A DNA stretch of 64,000 nt, taken from contig JAJXTH010000001.1 in NCBI GenBank assembly GCA_021783995.1, positions 103,274 through 167,273 on the forward strand, read 5' to 3'. A program made the position numbers and the translations under genes. Source of the stretch: Pseudomonadota bacterium. GTDB lineage: Bacteria > Pseudomonadota > Gammaproteobacteria > Burkholderiales > Gallionellaceae. This document shows positions 39,247-49,094 of this stretch, one piece after another. Every line of letters begins with the position of its first letter. Positions within the stretch are counted from its first letter, which is position 1. The notes under the pieces were generated by a model. The model had not been told where the DNA came from and ran no database searches. It saw nothing but the letters and a program-made list of their open reading frames with translations.

Positions 39247-42200
39247 ATGCGCTTGCGTGAAATCCCCTACAATTACACATCCTTCTCCGACCGCGAGATC
39301 GTGCTGCGCCTTCTGGGCGCGGAGGCATGGGACATCATCAACACGCTTCGAGCGGAGCGCCGCACTGGGCGTTCCGCGCGCATGCTCTACGAGGTGCTGG
39401 GCGACATCTGGGTCGTCACGCGCAACCCTTATCTGGAAGACGACCTGCTGGGAAACAGGAAACGAAGAAAAGCGCTGATCGATGCGCTGCACCACAGGCT
39501 CAACGCAATCGACGAGCGCCGCCAGGAAAACAGACTGGTTTTGCGCCTTTTGCAGCTCGCACGCCATGCGGTCGATGAATTTTCCGATGAATTCGAGGTA
39601 ACGCTCGAACTGCGCAGGCGCGCGATGCGCGAGCTCTCCCGCTTCACCCGGCGCGATAACATACACTTCGATGGCTTGAGCCGCGTCTCCCACGTGACCG
39701 ATGCGACGGACTGGCGCGTCGAATATCCATTCGTCGTGCTTCATCCGGACACCGAAGAGGAAATCGCGGATCTGGTGCGCGCGTGCATCGCACTGAAACT
39801 CACCATCGTGCCCAGAGGCGGGGGCACCGGCTATACGGGAGGGGCCGTGCCGCTGGACAGACATACCGCGGTCATCAACACCGAGAAACTGGATGCGCTG
39901 TCAGACATCGAGCATGTCACCCTTCCCGGAGTGGCACAACCCTGCGCGACCATACACTGCGGCGCGGGCGTGGTGACGAGGCGCGTGATGGAGGCAGCAG
40001 AAAACGCGGGGCTCGTGTTCGCGGTGGACCCGACCTCGGCCGATGCATCGTGCATAGGCGGCAACGTATCCATGAATGCCGGCGGCAAGAAGGCCGTGCT
40101 CTGGGGAACTGCGCTCGACAACCTGTCCTCCTGGCGCATGGTCACGCCGGACGGGTTGTGGATGAACATCGAGAGGCTCGACCACAACCTTGGCAAGATA
40201 CACGATGCGAAGGAAGCGACCTTCCGCATCAGCCGCTTCAAGGCTGACGGCAGGACTCAGACAGGCGAGCCAGAACTTCTGACGATATCGGGCAGCTCGT
40301 TCAGAAAGAGCGGACTCGGCAAGGATGTCACCGACAAGTTTCTGTCAGGTCTCCCCGGCATCCAGAAGGAGGGCTGCGACGGCATCATCACATCGGCTCG
40401 CTTCATCCTGCACCGCGCGCCAGAGTACACCCGCACAGTATGCCTCGAATTCTTCGGACAGGTCAGGGATGCGGTTCCTGCGATCATAGAGGTCACCGAG
40501 CTTCTGGACAGCGCAAGACCATCGAAATTTTCATCCCCTGTCCTGCTCGCAGGGCTCGAGCATCTGGATGAACGCTATCTCAAGGCAGTGGGCTATGCGA
40601 CAAAATCCCGCAGGGGGTCTCGTCCCAAGATGGTGCTGATCGCGGACGTGGTGAGCGACGATGAGAGCGCTGCGGGTCACGCCGCATCCGAGATCGTGCG
40701 CATCGCCAATCTGCGCCAAGGCGAAGGATTCATCGCAGTCACAGCCGATGCGCGCAAGAAGTTCTGGCTGGACCGTGCACGCACCGCTGCGATCGCAAAG
40801 CACACCAACGCATTCAAGATCAACGAGGACGTGGTGATCCCGCTTCCCCGCATGGGCGACTACTGCGACGGCATAGAGCGCATCAACATCGAGCTTTCCC
40901 TGCACAACAAGATCACTCTCCTGGATGCGCTGGATGAATTCTTTACAGGCAGCCTGCCGCTCAATTACCAGGACGACAAGCAGATAGGCGATGCCGAGCT
41001 TTTGGGCAGCCGCGTGCAGGATGCAAGACAGCTCTTAGCCTCCGCGCGCAGCCGATGGGCATGGCTTAAAGACAACCTTGATAAAGACATCTGCATGATG
41101 CCGGATGCCCAGATTGCGCCAGGAAGATCCGTGTTCGAAGTCCTGCAGGACCATACGATACGCGCATCCTGGAAGACGGAAATACTCGAAAAGCTGCGCC
41201 ACATCTTCGGGGGCAGCACCTATCAGCCCGTGCTTGAAAGCTGCATCGCGATACACCAGCGGGTCCTGAAGGGCCGGGTGTTCATCGCTCTGCACATGCA
41301 TGCAGGCGATGGCAACGTGCACACCAACATCCCCGTGAATTCCGACAATTACGAGATGCTGCAGCAGGCGTACCGCTCGGTTGACCGCATCATGCAGCTC
41401 GCGAAGGACCTGGGTGGCGTGATCTCCGGGGAGCACGGCATAGGCATCACCAAATTCGAATTTCTGGACGAAAGGGAAATCGCGCCCTTCGCGGCATACA
41501 AGCAGAAGATAGACCCCGAAGGCAGATTCAACAAAGGCAAGCTCCTGCCGGGAAGCAACCTCGAACGTGCCTATACGCCGAGCTTCAACCTGATGGAGCT
41601 CGAGAGTCTGATCCTGGAAAAGAGCGAGCTCGGCGAGATATCCGATTCGATCAAGGACTGCCTGCGCTGCGGTAAATGCAAGCCCGTCTGCACCACGCAT
41701 GTGCCGCGTGCAAATTTGCTTTACTCGCCGCGCAACAAGATACTTGCCACCTCCCTCCTGATAGAAGCCTTTCTCTACGAGGAGCAGACCAGGCGCGGCG
41801 TGTCCATCCAGCACTTCGACGAATTCAACGACGTGGCAGACCACTGCACGGTCTGCCACAAGTGCCTGAACCCCTGCCCCGTGAACATCGACTTCGGCGA
41901 CGTCTCGATGGCGATGCGAAACTTCCTGCGCAAACAGGGAAAGAAGAAATTCAACCCGGTCGCGGCAACCTCCATGCTTTATCTGAACAGCAGCGATCCC
42001 CGGACCATCAAGCTGATACGCAAGGCGATGATAGAGTGGGCCTACAGGGCGCAGCGCGTCGCGCACAGGCTGGGCCGGGGACTCTTCAGAAAACAGCTCG
42101 AGCATCCGCCCGCAACCGTGGGCAAGCCGCCGCTTGCAACCCAGGTGATACACTTCATCAACAAGCCCATGCCGGGGAATCTGCCCAAGAAGACCGCGCG

Positions 42201-43059
42201 CGCGCTTTTGGACATCGAGGATGGACACATCATCCCGATCATCAGGAATCCGAGACTTCAAAGCGAAGAGTCAGAGGCCGTGTTCTATTTTCCAGGTTGC
42301 GGATCGGAACGTCTTTTCGGCCAGGTCGGACTCGCCACACAGGCCATGCTCTACGAGGCGGGCGCCACAACCGTGCTTCCTCCCGGCTATCTTTGCTGCG
42401 GCTATCCGCAGAACGCATCCGGTCAGGGAGACAGGGCCGCGCAGATCACGATGGACAACCGCGTGCTTTTCCATCGCGTCGCGAACACGCTGAACTATCT
42501 CGACATCAGGACAGTCATCGTGTCCTGCGGCACCTGCATGGACCAGCTCCTGAAGTACCAGTTCGACAAGATATTCCCTGGATGCAGGCTGCTCGACATA
42601 CACGAATACCTCCTCGAGAAGGGCATGAAGATCGGAAATCCGGGAGGCACGCGCTACATGTACCACGAACCCTGCCATGCGCCGATGAAAACCTACTCAT
42701 CGCAGAAGGTGGTGGACAGCCTGATGGGACAGAGCGTGCCCTTCAACGACCGCTGCTGCGGCGAATCGGGCACCTTCGGCGTGAGCCTGCCGCACATCGC
42801 GACCCAAGTGCGCTTCCGCAAAGAAGAGGAGATGCGCAAGGGCGCTTCGGCTCTGCGTGCGGACGGCTTTGCAGGAGAGGTCAAGGTGCTCACCTCCTGC
42901 CCTGCATGCCAGCAGGGACTGTCCCGCTACGACGAGGACAGCAAGACCAGCGCGGATTACATCGTCGTCGAAATGGCAAAGCACTTGCTGGGCGAGAACT
43001 GGATGGCCGAATTCGTCGCACGCGCCAACAGCGGCGGAATAGAAAGAGTGCTGCTTTAG
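39247..43059 (+). CDS. DUF3683-type fused FAD oxidoreductase with Fe-S and CCG domains
   Basis: 1270 residues in one chain: an N-terminal DUF3683-like helical region (about 1-150), an FAD-binding type-4 domain (about 155-320; [13 protein letters not shown] at 189-201), FAD-oxidase C-terminal domain to about 780 ([12 protein letters not shown]), two 4Fe-4S motifs ([11 protein letters not shown] about 805-815, [11 protein letters not shown] about 867-877) and two CCG domains ([23 protein letters not shown]; then [24 protein letters not shown]). It resembles glycolate or D-lactate dehydrogenase (GlcD plus GlcF) fused together. Substrate not determinable. No Shine-Dalgarno is clear; a TTAAAAT about 40 bases upstream could be a -10. 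Confidence 0.93.
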   Translation: MRLREIPYNYTSFSDREIVLRLLGAEAWDIINTLRAERRTGRSARMLYEVLGDIWVVTRNPYLEDDLLGNRKRRKALIDALHHRLNAIDERRQENRLVLRLLQLARHAVDEFSDEFEVTLELRRRAMRELSRFTRRDNIHFDGLSRVSHVTDATDWRVEYPFVVLHPDTEEEIADLVRACIALKLTIVPRGGGTGYTGGAVPLDRHTAVINTEKLDALSDIEHVTLPGVAQPCATIHCGAGVVTRRVMEAAENAGLVFAVDPTSADASCIGGNVSMNAGGKKAVLWGTALDNLSSWRMVTPDGLWMNIERLDHNLGKIHDAKEATFRISRFKADGRTQTGEPELLTISGSSFRKSGLGKDVTDKFLSGLPGIQKEGCDGIITSARFILHRAPEYTRTVCLEFFGQVRDAVPAIIEVTELLDSARPSKFSSPVLLAGLEHLDERYLKAVGYATKSRRGSRPKMVLIADVVSDDESAAGHAASEIVRIANLRQGEGFIAVTADARKKFWLDRARTAAIAKHTNAFKINEDVVIPLPRMGDYCDGIERINIELSLHNKITLLDALDEFFTGSLPLNYQDDKQIGDAELLGSRVQDARQLLASARSRWAWLKDNLDKDICMMPDAQIAPGRSVFEVLQDHTIRASWKTEILEKLRHIFGGSTYQPVLESCIAIHQRVLKGRVFIALHMHAGDGNVHTNIPVNSDNYEMLQQAYRSVDRIMQLAKDLGGVISGEHGIGITKFEFLDEREIAPFAAYKQKIDPEGRFNKGKLLPGSNLERAYTPSFNLMELESLILEKSELGEISDSIKDCLRCGKCKPVCTTHVPRANLLYSPRNKILATSLLIEAFLYEEQTRRGVSIQHFDEFNDVADHCTVCHKCLNPCPVNIDFGDVSMAMRNFLRKQGKKKFNPVAATSMLYLNSSDPRTIKLIRKAMIEWAYRAQRVAHRLGRGLFRKQLEHPPATVGKPPLATQVIHFINKPMPGNLPKKTARALLDIEDGHIIPIIRNPRLQSEESEAVFYFPGCGSERLFGQVGLATQAMLYEAGATTVLPPGYLCCGYPQNASGQGDRAAQITMDNRVLFHRVANTLNYLDIRTVIVSCGTCMDQLLKYQFDKIFPGCRLLDIHEYLLEKGMKIGNPGGTRYMYHEPCHAPMKTYSSQKVVDSLMGQSVPFNDRCCGESGTFGVSLPHIATQVRFRKEEEMRKGASALRADGFAGEVKVLTSCPACQQGLSRYDEDSKTSADYIVVEMAKHLLGENWMAEFVARANSGGIERVLL

Positions 43060-43140
43060 GATTGAGGAGTGAGGGATACAGGGAAAAATCAAGAGCGAAC
43101 CACCGATTTTCCTGTATCCTGATTCCTGATTTCGCAATCC
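43059..43140 (+). other. Long intergenic hairpin with G-U pairs
   Basis: The spacer forms an inverted repeat: outer aggattg with caatcct, inner ggatacaggg with cctgtatcc extended through aaaatc with gatttt, about 14-base loop. Several differences between the arms are G-U in the plus transcript. It begins at the stop of the upstream gene, so it could be its terminator, and it ends at the -10 of the next gene. Confidence 0.55.
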
Positions 43141-43155
43141 TGCTATGATTGAGTC

Positions 43156-44739
43156 ATGCTGATTCTGCCACTCGAACCGACCGACGACCGCGCCGACCCT
43201 GTCTTCAAGGATGCAAAGGCTTGCCGGCTCTGGCTCGAGCAGCTGCAGCTGACGAATTTGCAGCTCGCGCACAGCCAGCTGCTGCACCAGATCTCGGAAC
43301 TGAACCGCTACGCGATGGAAGGTCTGGAGCGTCTGAACACTATGGAGATGCTCAGAGAGACCGTCGGTTTCGTGCAGGAGGACTACGCCAGAAAACTGGT
43401 GGACAAGCCGCTGCCTCTGAGCGACGACGAGACCACGATCTTCATGTCCATCGTGCAGCTCTGGCAGGCAATGCTGACCGGATACCAGCGCTGCCTGCAG
43501 TTCTACATCTTCGGGGAAAACGAACTCGCATCTCATGGCGCCTTGATTTGCCAGCGCTGCCTCTGCTATGGCGGACTCGAGATATTCGAATACCTGCGCA
43601 CAAGATACGAGTTCAGCCCGTCTCTCTGGCGCCAGATACACGAACTCCATGCCTATGCGGAGCAGCAAGAACTGCACGGGATCGAAGTCGAGGAACTCGG
43701 CTTCAGGACGAACTGTGCCGCGACCTATGCCAGGACACTGCTTGCCTGTTATTCCAACCCGGCAGAGCTGACGCGCTGGCAGCTTCAGCAGATGAACCGG
43801 TGGCTTTCGACATGGAGTTCGAGCCTCGCTATTTCCAGGAGCTACAAACTCGACAGAAAAGATGCGGAGCCGCTCGCGGTCGACATTTCCGGAGAACAGG
43901 GGCTGCAAAGGGCCGACGAAGTGCTGCACAAGGATGCAATGCGCTATCTCGACATGGTGCCCATGAGCAAACTCTTGCGCGTCAAGGCCATCCTGCTGCA
44001 GCAGGGTCAGACGCCGCAGCAGGTGGGCCTGGGGGATCAGTACGACAGTCATGCCTGCCACGAGTTGCTGATCCTTCTCCATCAGAACTGGTGCGAGAAC
44101 AAACACAAGCGATTAAGCCAGCGCAAGCCCACCTCCAGAGTCACAGAGCTTGTCTGTCAGATCGAGGGAATACACGCGCATCTGTCGCAGAAGGGAAAGA
44201 AATCCCCCAAACTCGACAAGCTCGCGATTGTGCAGATAGAGACGATGGGCTATGTGCCGAGTTCTGACCGGCAGGATACAAAAGCCGATCATCCTCTGGA
44301 GCACTGGCTGATCGAAAACGAGAACGTGATCGGCGCGCGCATCACGCGGACGGATGAAACGGGAAGGCGGTTCAAGAGCAGGCAGCTCGTTGCGCTGCGC
44401 TCACCCAAATCCTCATTCATGCTGGCAAGCATAGCCTGGATGGTCGTCGCCCGTGATGGCAAACTGCAGATGGGAATCAGATTCCTGCCAGGAAAGCCCG
44501 TTCCTGTGAGAATAAGCGCTGCCGGCATCAATCTCGCAAGGAGGGAAGCGCTGGCGTTCCTGTTGCCCGCACTGCCTACGGTCAGGACACCTGCGAGCCT
44601 GATAATACCACGCGGCTGGTTTCAGCCCGGCCTCGCGATAGAGCTGAGGCAGCCTAACGACGATTTCATGGCCCTGCAGTTGGGTTTCAGCGTGGAACGC
44701 GGGCTCGATTTTGAACGCGTCAGTTTCACGCCTGTGTAG
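43156..44739 (+). CDS. Conserved-looking protein of unknown function, 527 residues
   Basis: I do not recognise the family. The first 350 residues are mainly helical with many Leu/Gln and paired cysteines (QRCLCYGG around 136-143). The C-terminal 130 residues look beta-rich (VIGARITRTDETGRRFKSRQ, IAWMVVARDGKLQMGIRFLP), loosely like a PilZ-style barrel, but no diagnostic motif was confirmed. No signal peptide or membrane segment. The ATG has no Shine-Dalgarno; TATGAT ends six bases upstream, suggesting a leaderless mRNA. Convergent with phoR. Confidence 0.75.
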   Translation: MLILPLEPTDDRADPVFKDAKACRLWLEQLQLTNLQLAHSQLLHQISELNRYAMEGLERLNTMEMLRETVGFVQEDYARKLVDKPLPLSDDETTIFMSIVQLWQAMLTGYQRCLQFYIFGENELASHGALICQRCLCYGGLEIFEYLRTRYEFSPSLWRQIHELHAYAEQQELHGIEVEELGFRTNCAATYARTLLACYSNPAELTRWQLQQMNRWLSTWSSSLAISRSYKLDRKDAEPLAVDISGEQGLQRADEVLHKDAMRYLDMVPMSKLLRVKAILLQQGQTPQQVGLGDQYDSHACHELLILLHQNWCENKHKRLSQRKPTSRVTELVCQIEGIHAHLSQKGKKSPKLDKLAIVQIETMGYVPSSDRQDTKADHPLEHWLIENENVIGARITRTDETGRRFKSRQLVALRSPKSSFMLASIAWMVVARDGKLQMGIRFLPGKPVPVRISAAGINLARREALAFLLPALPTVRTPASLIIPRGWFQPGLAIELRQPNDDFMALQLGFSVERGLDFERVSFTPV

Positions 44740-44740
44740 T

Positions 44741-46048
44741 TTATTTCTCCTCCACAGCGTTTTCCGGAAAGACCAGCGTGAAGGAGCTGCCCTCTCCCAC
44801 GCGGCTTGAGATCTGCAGCCTCGCATGGTGGCGCAACGCGATACGATTGACGATCGCAAGCCCCAGCCCCGTCCCGCCCGTCTCGCGCGACCTGCTTCGG
44901 TCCACCCTGTAGAACCTTTCTGTGAGACGCGGTATGTGCTGTGCATCTATCCCTATGCCGCTGTCCTGCACCGAGAATTCGGGATGCCCGGAATGCAGCG
45001 CCCAGTCAAGCCGGATAGCGCCGCCATCCGGCGTATAGCGGACCGCATTGCTCACCAGATTGGTGAAGGCGCTGCGCAACTCTTCCCGGTTTCCTGAAAT
45101 CTTCAACGGGCCCGCCATCTCCAGGCTGTACTGATGTCTGCCGTCGCTCAGCATCTGGCCGTCCTGGTAAACCTCGGCAATCAGCGACTTCATGTCGACC
45201 ATCTCGGTGCGCAAAGGACTGTGATCGTTTTCCAGGCGCGACAGGGTCAGAAGGTCGGACACGAGATGATCCATGCGGCGCGTCTGCTCCTCCATCAGCT
45301 CCAGAGCGCGCCTGATCTTGTCATGGGAAAGATCCGGCATGTCCAGCAGGTTCTCGACAAAACCGTTCACCACGGTCAGCGGCGTGCGCATTTCGTGGGA
45401 CACGTTGGCCACGAAGTCACGGCGCATGGTTTCGATGCGCTCTAACTGGGTGATATCGTGGCTGATCAAAAGATGTTTGTTTCCACCGTAAGGCACGAGC
45501 CTGATGGACAGCACCATGTCCTCGTGGCGCGCGGCCTTCATCACCAGCGGCTCGGCATAGTTGCCCGCGTGCAGGTATTGGATGAATTCGGGCTGTCGCA
45601 CAAGATAGGTGATGTCCTGCAGGATGTCGCTGTTCACATCAAGGCCGAAATGCTGCTCGGCGAGCGGGTTGCACCATTCGACGCGCCTGGCCTCGTTCAG
45701 GCTCACCACGCCCTCGGGCAGCGCTGCCGTCGCCTGCTCGATGTGCTGCAACTCATCGGCCAGCTTCTGCTTGGTCTGGTTGTGCCGCTTGACCATCTTG
45801 TAAAGGCTGGAGAACACATCGTCCCAGATGCCGCCACCGTCGGGAATGGTTTCGGGGCGAGGTTCGCTAAGCCACCTTCCAAGCTTGTAGAGCTGCTTTG
45901 CCCGGTAGGCCATCACGACGAGCAGAAAAACAAGCATGAAGGAAAGCGCGGCCACAGCCGAGAATACGGCCCACAGCAGCAGCGCGAACAGCGCGCCATA
46001 CACCACCGGCATGCTCACTCTTATCCAGAAATCCTGCAAGGCATTCAC
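44741..46048 (-). CDS. phoR: Phosphate-regulon sensor histidine kinase PhoR
   Basis: 435 residues: two close membrane segments (about 13-48), PAS domain about 95-200, HisKA with phosphoacceptor H218 in ANVSHEMRTPLT, HATPase with NLVSNAVRYTPDGG and GTGLGLAIV. The short membrane hairpin without a periplasmic domain and the adjacent phoB identify PhoR. Begins 28 bases after phoB. Confidence 0.95.
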   Translation of the reverse strand: MNALQDFWIRVSMPVVYGALFALLLWAVFSAVAALSFMLVFLLVVMAYRAKQLYKLGRWLSEPRPETIPDGGGIWDDVFSSLYKMVKRHNQTKQKLADELQHIEQATAALPEGVVSLNEARRVEWCNPLAEQHFGLDVNSDILQDITYLVRQPEFIQYLHAGNYAEPLVMKAARHEDMVLSIRLVPYGGNKHLLISHDITQLERIETMRRDFVANVSHEMRTPLTVVNGFVENLLDMPDLSHDKIRRALELMEEQTRRMDHLVSDLLTLSRLENDHSPLRTEMVDMKSLIAEVYQDGQMLSDGRHQYSLEMAGPLKISGNREELRSAFTNLVSNAVRYTPDGGAIRLDWALHSGHPEFSVQDSGIGIDAQHIPRLTERFYRVDRSRSRETGGTGLGLAIVNRIALRHHARLQISSRVGEGSSFTLVFPENAVEEK

Positions 46049-46075
46049 TGTTTCAAGAAGCTCCGGTGTAGGCGA

Positions 46076-46765
46076 TCAATAGCTGGTCGAGAAACGGTAA
46101 CCGCTGCCGCGCACGGTCTGGATCAGACTGTCCATGCCGCTGTGTTCCAGCGATGCGCGCAGACGGCGGATGTGCACGTCGACCGTCCTCTCCTCGACAA
46201 ACACCTGCGTTCCCCAGACCTGGTCGAGCAACTGGGCCCGGCTATACACGCGATCGGCATGCGTCATGAAGAAGTGCAGCAAGCGGAACTCGGTGGGGCC
46301 GAGATCGATGGGCTTGCCGCGCGCGGATACGCGGTGCGAGACTGGCGAGAGCTCGAGTTCTCCCGCAGTCACCTTGTCGTCCGACAGCGTGGGTATGTGG
46401 CGACGCATCACGGCGCGTATGCGCGCCATCAGTTCGCGCGGCGAGAAAGGCTTGGTGATGTAGTCGTCGGCGCCGGACTCGAGTCCCAGCACCTTGTCGC
46501 GCTCGTCTCCCCTCGCAGTCAGCATGATGATGGGTATGGCCTTGGTCTGTTCCTCGGTACGCAGCTGTCTTGCAAGCACAACGCCGCTGGTCGTGGGCAG
46601 CATCCAGTCGAGCAGGATCAGGTCTGGCGAGTGCAACTTTATCTGCTCCCAGGCCGATTCCGCATCCGCCGCGCGCAGCGCCTCGAAACCTGCCTGATTG
46701 ACATTGAATGCCAGCAATTCCTGTATTGCAGGTTCGTCTTCCACAACCAATATCTTCGCAGTCAT
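46076..46765 (-). CDS. phoB: Phosphate-regulon response regulator PhoB
   Basis: 229 residues from MTAKILVVEDEPAIQ; receiver phosphoacceptor D53 in LLDWMLP, then a winged-helix OmpR-type DNA-binding domain ending DSLIQTVRGSGYRFS. AAGGAG fits the second of two tandem ATG codons. A three-unit Pho box lies 30-60 bases upstream, predicting self-activation when phosphate is scarce. No pst or phoU genes are adjacent. Confidence 0.96.
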   Translation of the reverse strand: MTAKILVVEDEPAIQELLAFNVNQAGFEALRAADAESAWEQIKLHSPDLILLDWMLPTTSGVVLARQLRTEEQTKAIPIIMLTARGDERDKVLGLESGADDYITKPFSPRELMARIRAVMRRHIPTLSDDKVTAGELELSPVSHRVSARGKPIDLGPTEFRLLHFFMTHADRVYSRAQLLDQVWGTQVFVEERTVDVHIRRLRASLEHSGMDSLIQTVRGSGYRFSTSY

Positions 46766-46796
46766 CATTTCTCCTTACCGTTGAGGCTGCCAGAAT

Positions 46797-46825
46797 ATGA
46801 ATAATTTGTGACAGGAAGATGACAA
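46797..46825 (-). promoter_or_regulatory. Pho box upstream of phoB
   Basis: Three direct repeats with an 11-base period on the minus strand: TTGTCAT (46825-46819), CTGTCAC (46814-46808) and TATTCAT (46803-46797), with A/T-rich spacers, the typical PhoB-binding arrangement. The box sits between the symporter stop and phoB. Confidence 0.8.
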
Positions 46826-46829
46826 AATA

Positions 46830-48329
46830 TCAGCGATGGTGATCGGTAGCATGGCCGGTATGGCTCGCCGCCTGATGGTGAAGATGGGCATGCTCGGGTT
46901 CCTCCGGCAGCGGATTGGCTACCATGCGCGGCATCAATGACCCGATTGCCATGCCGAGCGCGCTGGCGATCAGCCCTGCGAACTGCGCCGGAATGAAGGG
47001 GTCGTCGGAACCCGCGATCAGCACGGCAAGCCACACGGCGATGCCGAAAAAGATGGACAGGAGCGCGCCCTGGTTGGTCGCGCGCTTCCAGAATATGCCG
47101 GCGGTCAGCGGAACGAAGGCCGCGACCAGCGTGATCTGGTAGGCGTTCTCCACCATCTTGAAGATGCTGGCCTTGGAGTTCATCGCATACAGCGTGACCA
47201 GCACCGTGAAGCTCACCGTGACGACGCGCATCATGTGCAGCAGCCTGCGGTCGGAAATTCTGTGTCCTAGCATGGGCTTCAGGATGTTTTCGCTGAAGGT
47301 CACCGAGGGCGCCAATAGCGTTGCAGAAGCGCAGCTCTTGATCGCGGAGAGCAGCGCGCCGAAGAACATCACCTGCGCGAACATCGGCGCATGCCTCATC
47401 ACGAGCGTGGGCAATATCATCTGCGGGTCCGTATCGATCAGGCCGCTCACCATCGCAGGATCGATCAGCGTCGCAGAATACGCGAGGAACATCGGAACGA
47501 AGGCGAAAAGGAAATAAAGCGCGCCTCCCAGCACCGTCGCCCAGACCGCGATGCTTACCGTCCTCGAGGACTGCACGCGCTGGAAAACGTCCTGCTGTGG
47601 AATGGAGCCGAACATCATGGTCATCCAGGCTGCCGCGAAACCTATCACTTCCTTCGCATCAGGCTTAGGCCAGAAGTCGAACTTGCCCGCGCCCGCAGCA
47701 TGATTCACCACCGTGGCTACGCCGCCCACCTGCCCGCTGATCTCGTGGCCTATGAAGAGCATGCCGATCACGATGATGATCATCTGCAGAAAGTCCGTGA
47801 TCGCAACCGCCCACATGCCGCCGAAGAGCGTGTATATCAATATCGTGCCCGAACCTATCCACATGCCTGCAAGATTGCTGATCGCGCCCGCCGACACCAC
47901 GTTGAACACGAGTCCAAGTGCTGTGATCTGCGCGCCCACCCAGCCGAGATAGGAGATCACGATCGCAAGCGTGGTCAGCACCTCAACGGCTCTGCCGTAT
48001 TTCTTCCTGTAGAAGTCGCCTATCGTCAAAAGGTTCATGCGGTAAAGCGGGGCCGCGAAGAAGAGGCCTACCAGGATCAGGCAAAGGGATGCGCCGAAAG
48101 GATCAGCCACCACGCCGTGCAATCCCTCCTTCAGAAAGGTTGCCGGTATGCCGAGCACTGTCTCCGAGCCAAACCAGGTTGCGAACACGGTCGCTGTCAC
48201 CATGTAGTATGGAAGATGGCGTCCCGCGATCGCGAAATCCCTTGTGTTGTGCACGCGCGTCGCCGCATAGAGGCCGATGCCGACAGACACGATCCAGTAG
48301 ATGATCACGAACCAGAGCAGCATAGTCAT
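46830..48329 (-). CDS. Sodium:solute symporter with His-rich C-terminus
   Basis: About 499 residues and 13 predicted membrane segments; SSS-family features include TRDFAIAGRHLPYYMVTATVFATWFG and GTILIYTLFGGMWAVAITDF. The start ATG at 48329 gives MTMLLWFVIIYWIV; the in-frame extension upstream is not hydrophobic. The last 25 residues are cytoplasmic and rich in His (AHLHHQAASHTGHATDHH), unusual for this family. Substrate unknown. Confidence 0.88.
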   Translation of the reverse strand: MTMLLWFVIIYWIVSVGIGLYAATRVHNTRDFAIAGRHLPYYMVTATVFATWFGSETVLGIPATFLKEGLHGVVADPFGASLCLILVGLFFAAPLYRMNLLTIGDFYRKKYGRAVEVLTTLAIVISYLGWVGAQITALGLVFNVVSAGAISNLAGMWIGSGTILIYTLFGGMWAVAITDFLQMIIIVIGMLFIGHEISGQVGGVATVVNHAAGAGKFDFWPKPDAKEVIGFAAAWMTMMFGSIPQQDVFQRVQSSRTVSIAVWATVLGGALYFLFAFVPMFLAYSATLIDPAMVSGLIDTDPQMILPTLVMRHAPMFAQVMFFGALLSAIKSCASATLLAPSVTFSENILKPMLGHRISDRRLLHMMRVVTVSFTVLVTLYAMNSKASIFKMVENAYQITLVAAFVPLTAGIFWKRATNQGALLSIFFGIAVWLAVLIAGSDDPFIPAQFAGLIASALGMAIGSLMPRMVANPLPEEPEHAHLHHQAASHTGHATDHHR

Positions 48330-48374
48330 TGGAGCGAGAATATGGGGTGCTGCGGATTTTAACAGTCCTGCAAT

Positions 48375-48404
48375 GCAAAAGGCCACCCGAAGGTGGCCTT
48401 TTGC
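48375..48404 (-). terminator. Terminator after the peroxiredoxin gene
   Basis: Perfect 13-base stem GCAAAAGGCCACC and GGTGGCCTTTTGC with a CGAA-type tetraloop, thirteen bases after the peroxiredoxin stop. The A/T-rich stem base can serve either strand. Confidence 0.8.
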
Positions 48405-48417
48405 GGGAAAAGGACGC

Positions 48418-49023
48418 TTAGAGTTCCTTGGCGTGCTCAGCCAGGTACTTTGCAACGCCCGAGGTCGATGCATCCATGCCAGCTTTGCCCTTGTTCCAGC
48501 CTGCGGGGCAGACTTCGCCGTGCACCTCGTGGAACTGCAATGCATCGACCATGCGCAGCATCTCGTCGATGTCGCGGCCCAGAGGCAGGTCGTTCACCAC
48601 CTGATGGCGCACCACGCCGTTCTTGTCGATCAGGAAGGAACCGCGCAGCGCGACGCCAGCGCCTTCGAGTTCGACGTCGTAGGCCTTGCAGATTTCATGC
48701 TTGATGTCTGCGACCAGCGGATAACCTACATGGCCGATGCCGCCATTGTTGACCGGCGTATTCTTCCATGCGAGGTGCGTGAACTGGGAGTCTATGGAGA
48801 CGCCGATGACTTCCACGCCGCGATTCTTGAATTCGCTCAGGCGATGGTCGAAAGCGATCAGCTCTGACGGGCAGACGAAGGTGAAGTCCAGGGGATAGAA
48901 GAAAACCACGGCGGCCTTGCCGGCGATATGCTTTTTCAGGTTGAATGATTCGTTGATCTCGTTGTTGCCCATCACCGCGACGGCGTTGAAATCGGGCGCC
49001 GGTTTTCCTACAAGAACTGCCAT
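48418..49023 (-). CDS. 2-Cys peroxiredoxin (AhpC/TSA family)
   Basis: 201-residue thiol peroxidase. Peroxidatic C51 in DFTFVCPSE and resolving C172 in GEVCPAGW. Start MAVLVGKPAPDF. Typical 2-Cys (Prx1/AhpC-like) enzyme; the reductant is not encoded nearby. Probably monocistronic: terminator on one side, divergent or distant neighbours on the other. Confidence 0.95.
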   Translation of the reverse strand: MAVLVGKPAPDFNAVAVMGNNEINESFNLKKHIAGKAAVVFFYPLDFTFVCPSELIAFDHRLSEFKNRGVEVIGVSIDSQFTHLAWKNTPVNNGGIGHVGYPLVADIKHEICKAYDVELEGAGVALRGSFLIDKNGVVRHQVVNDLPLGRDIDEMLRMVDALQFHEVHGEVCPAGWNKGKAGMDASTSGVAKYLAEHAKEL

Positions 49024-49094
49024 GTCGATCTCCTAAGTTGAAATTGGGTGACGCAATTTAGGCCATTCGCCCCTTTACGTCAACCTTGCATCGC

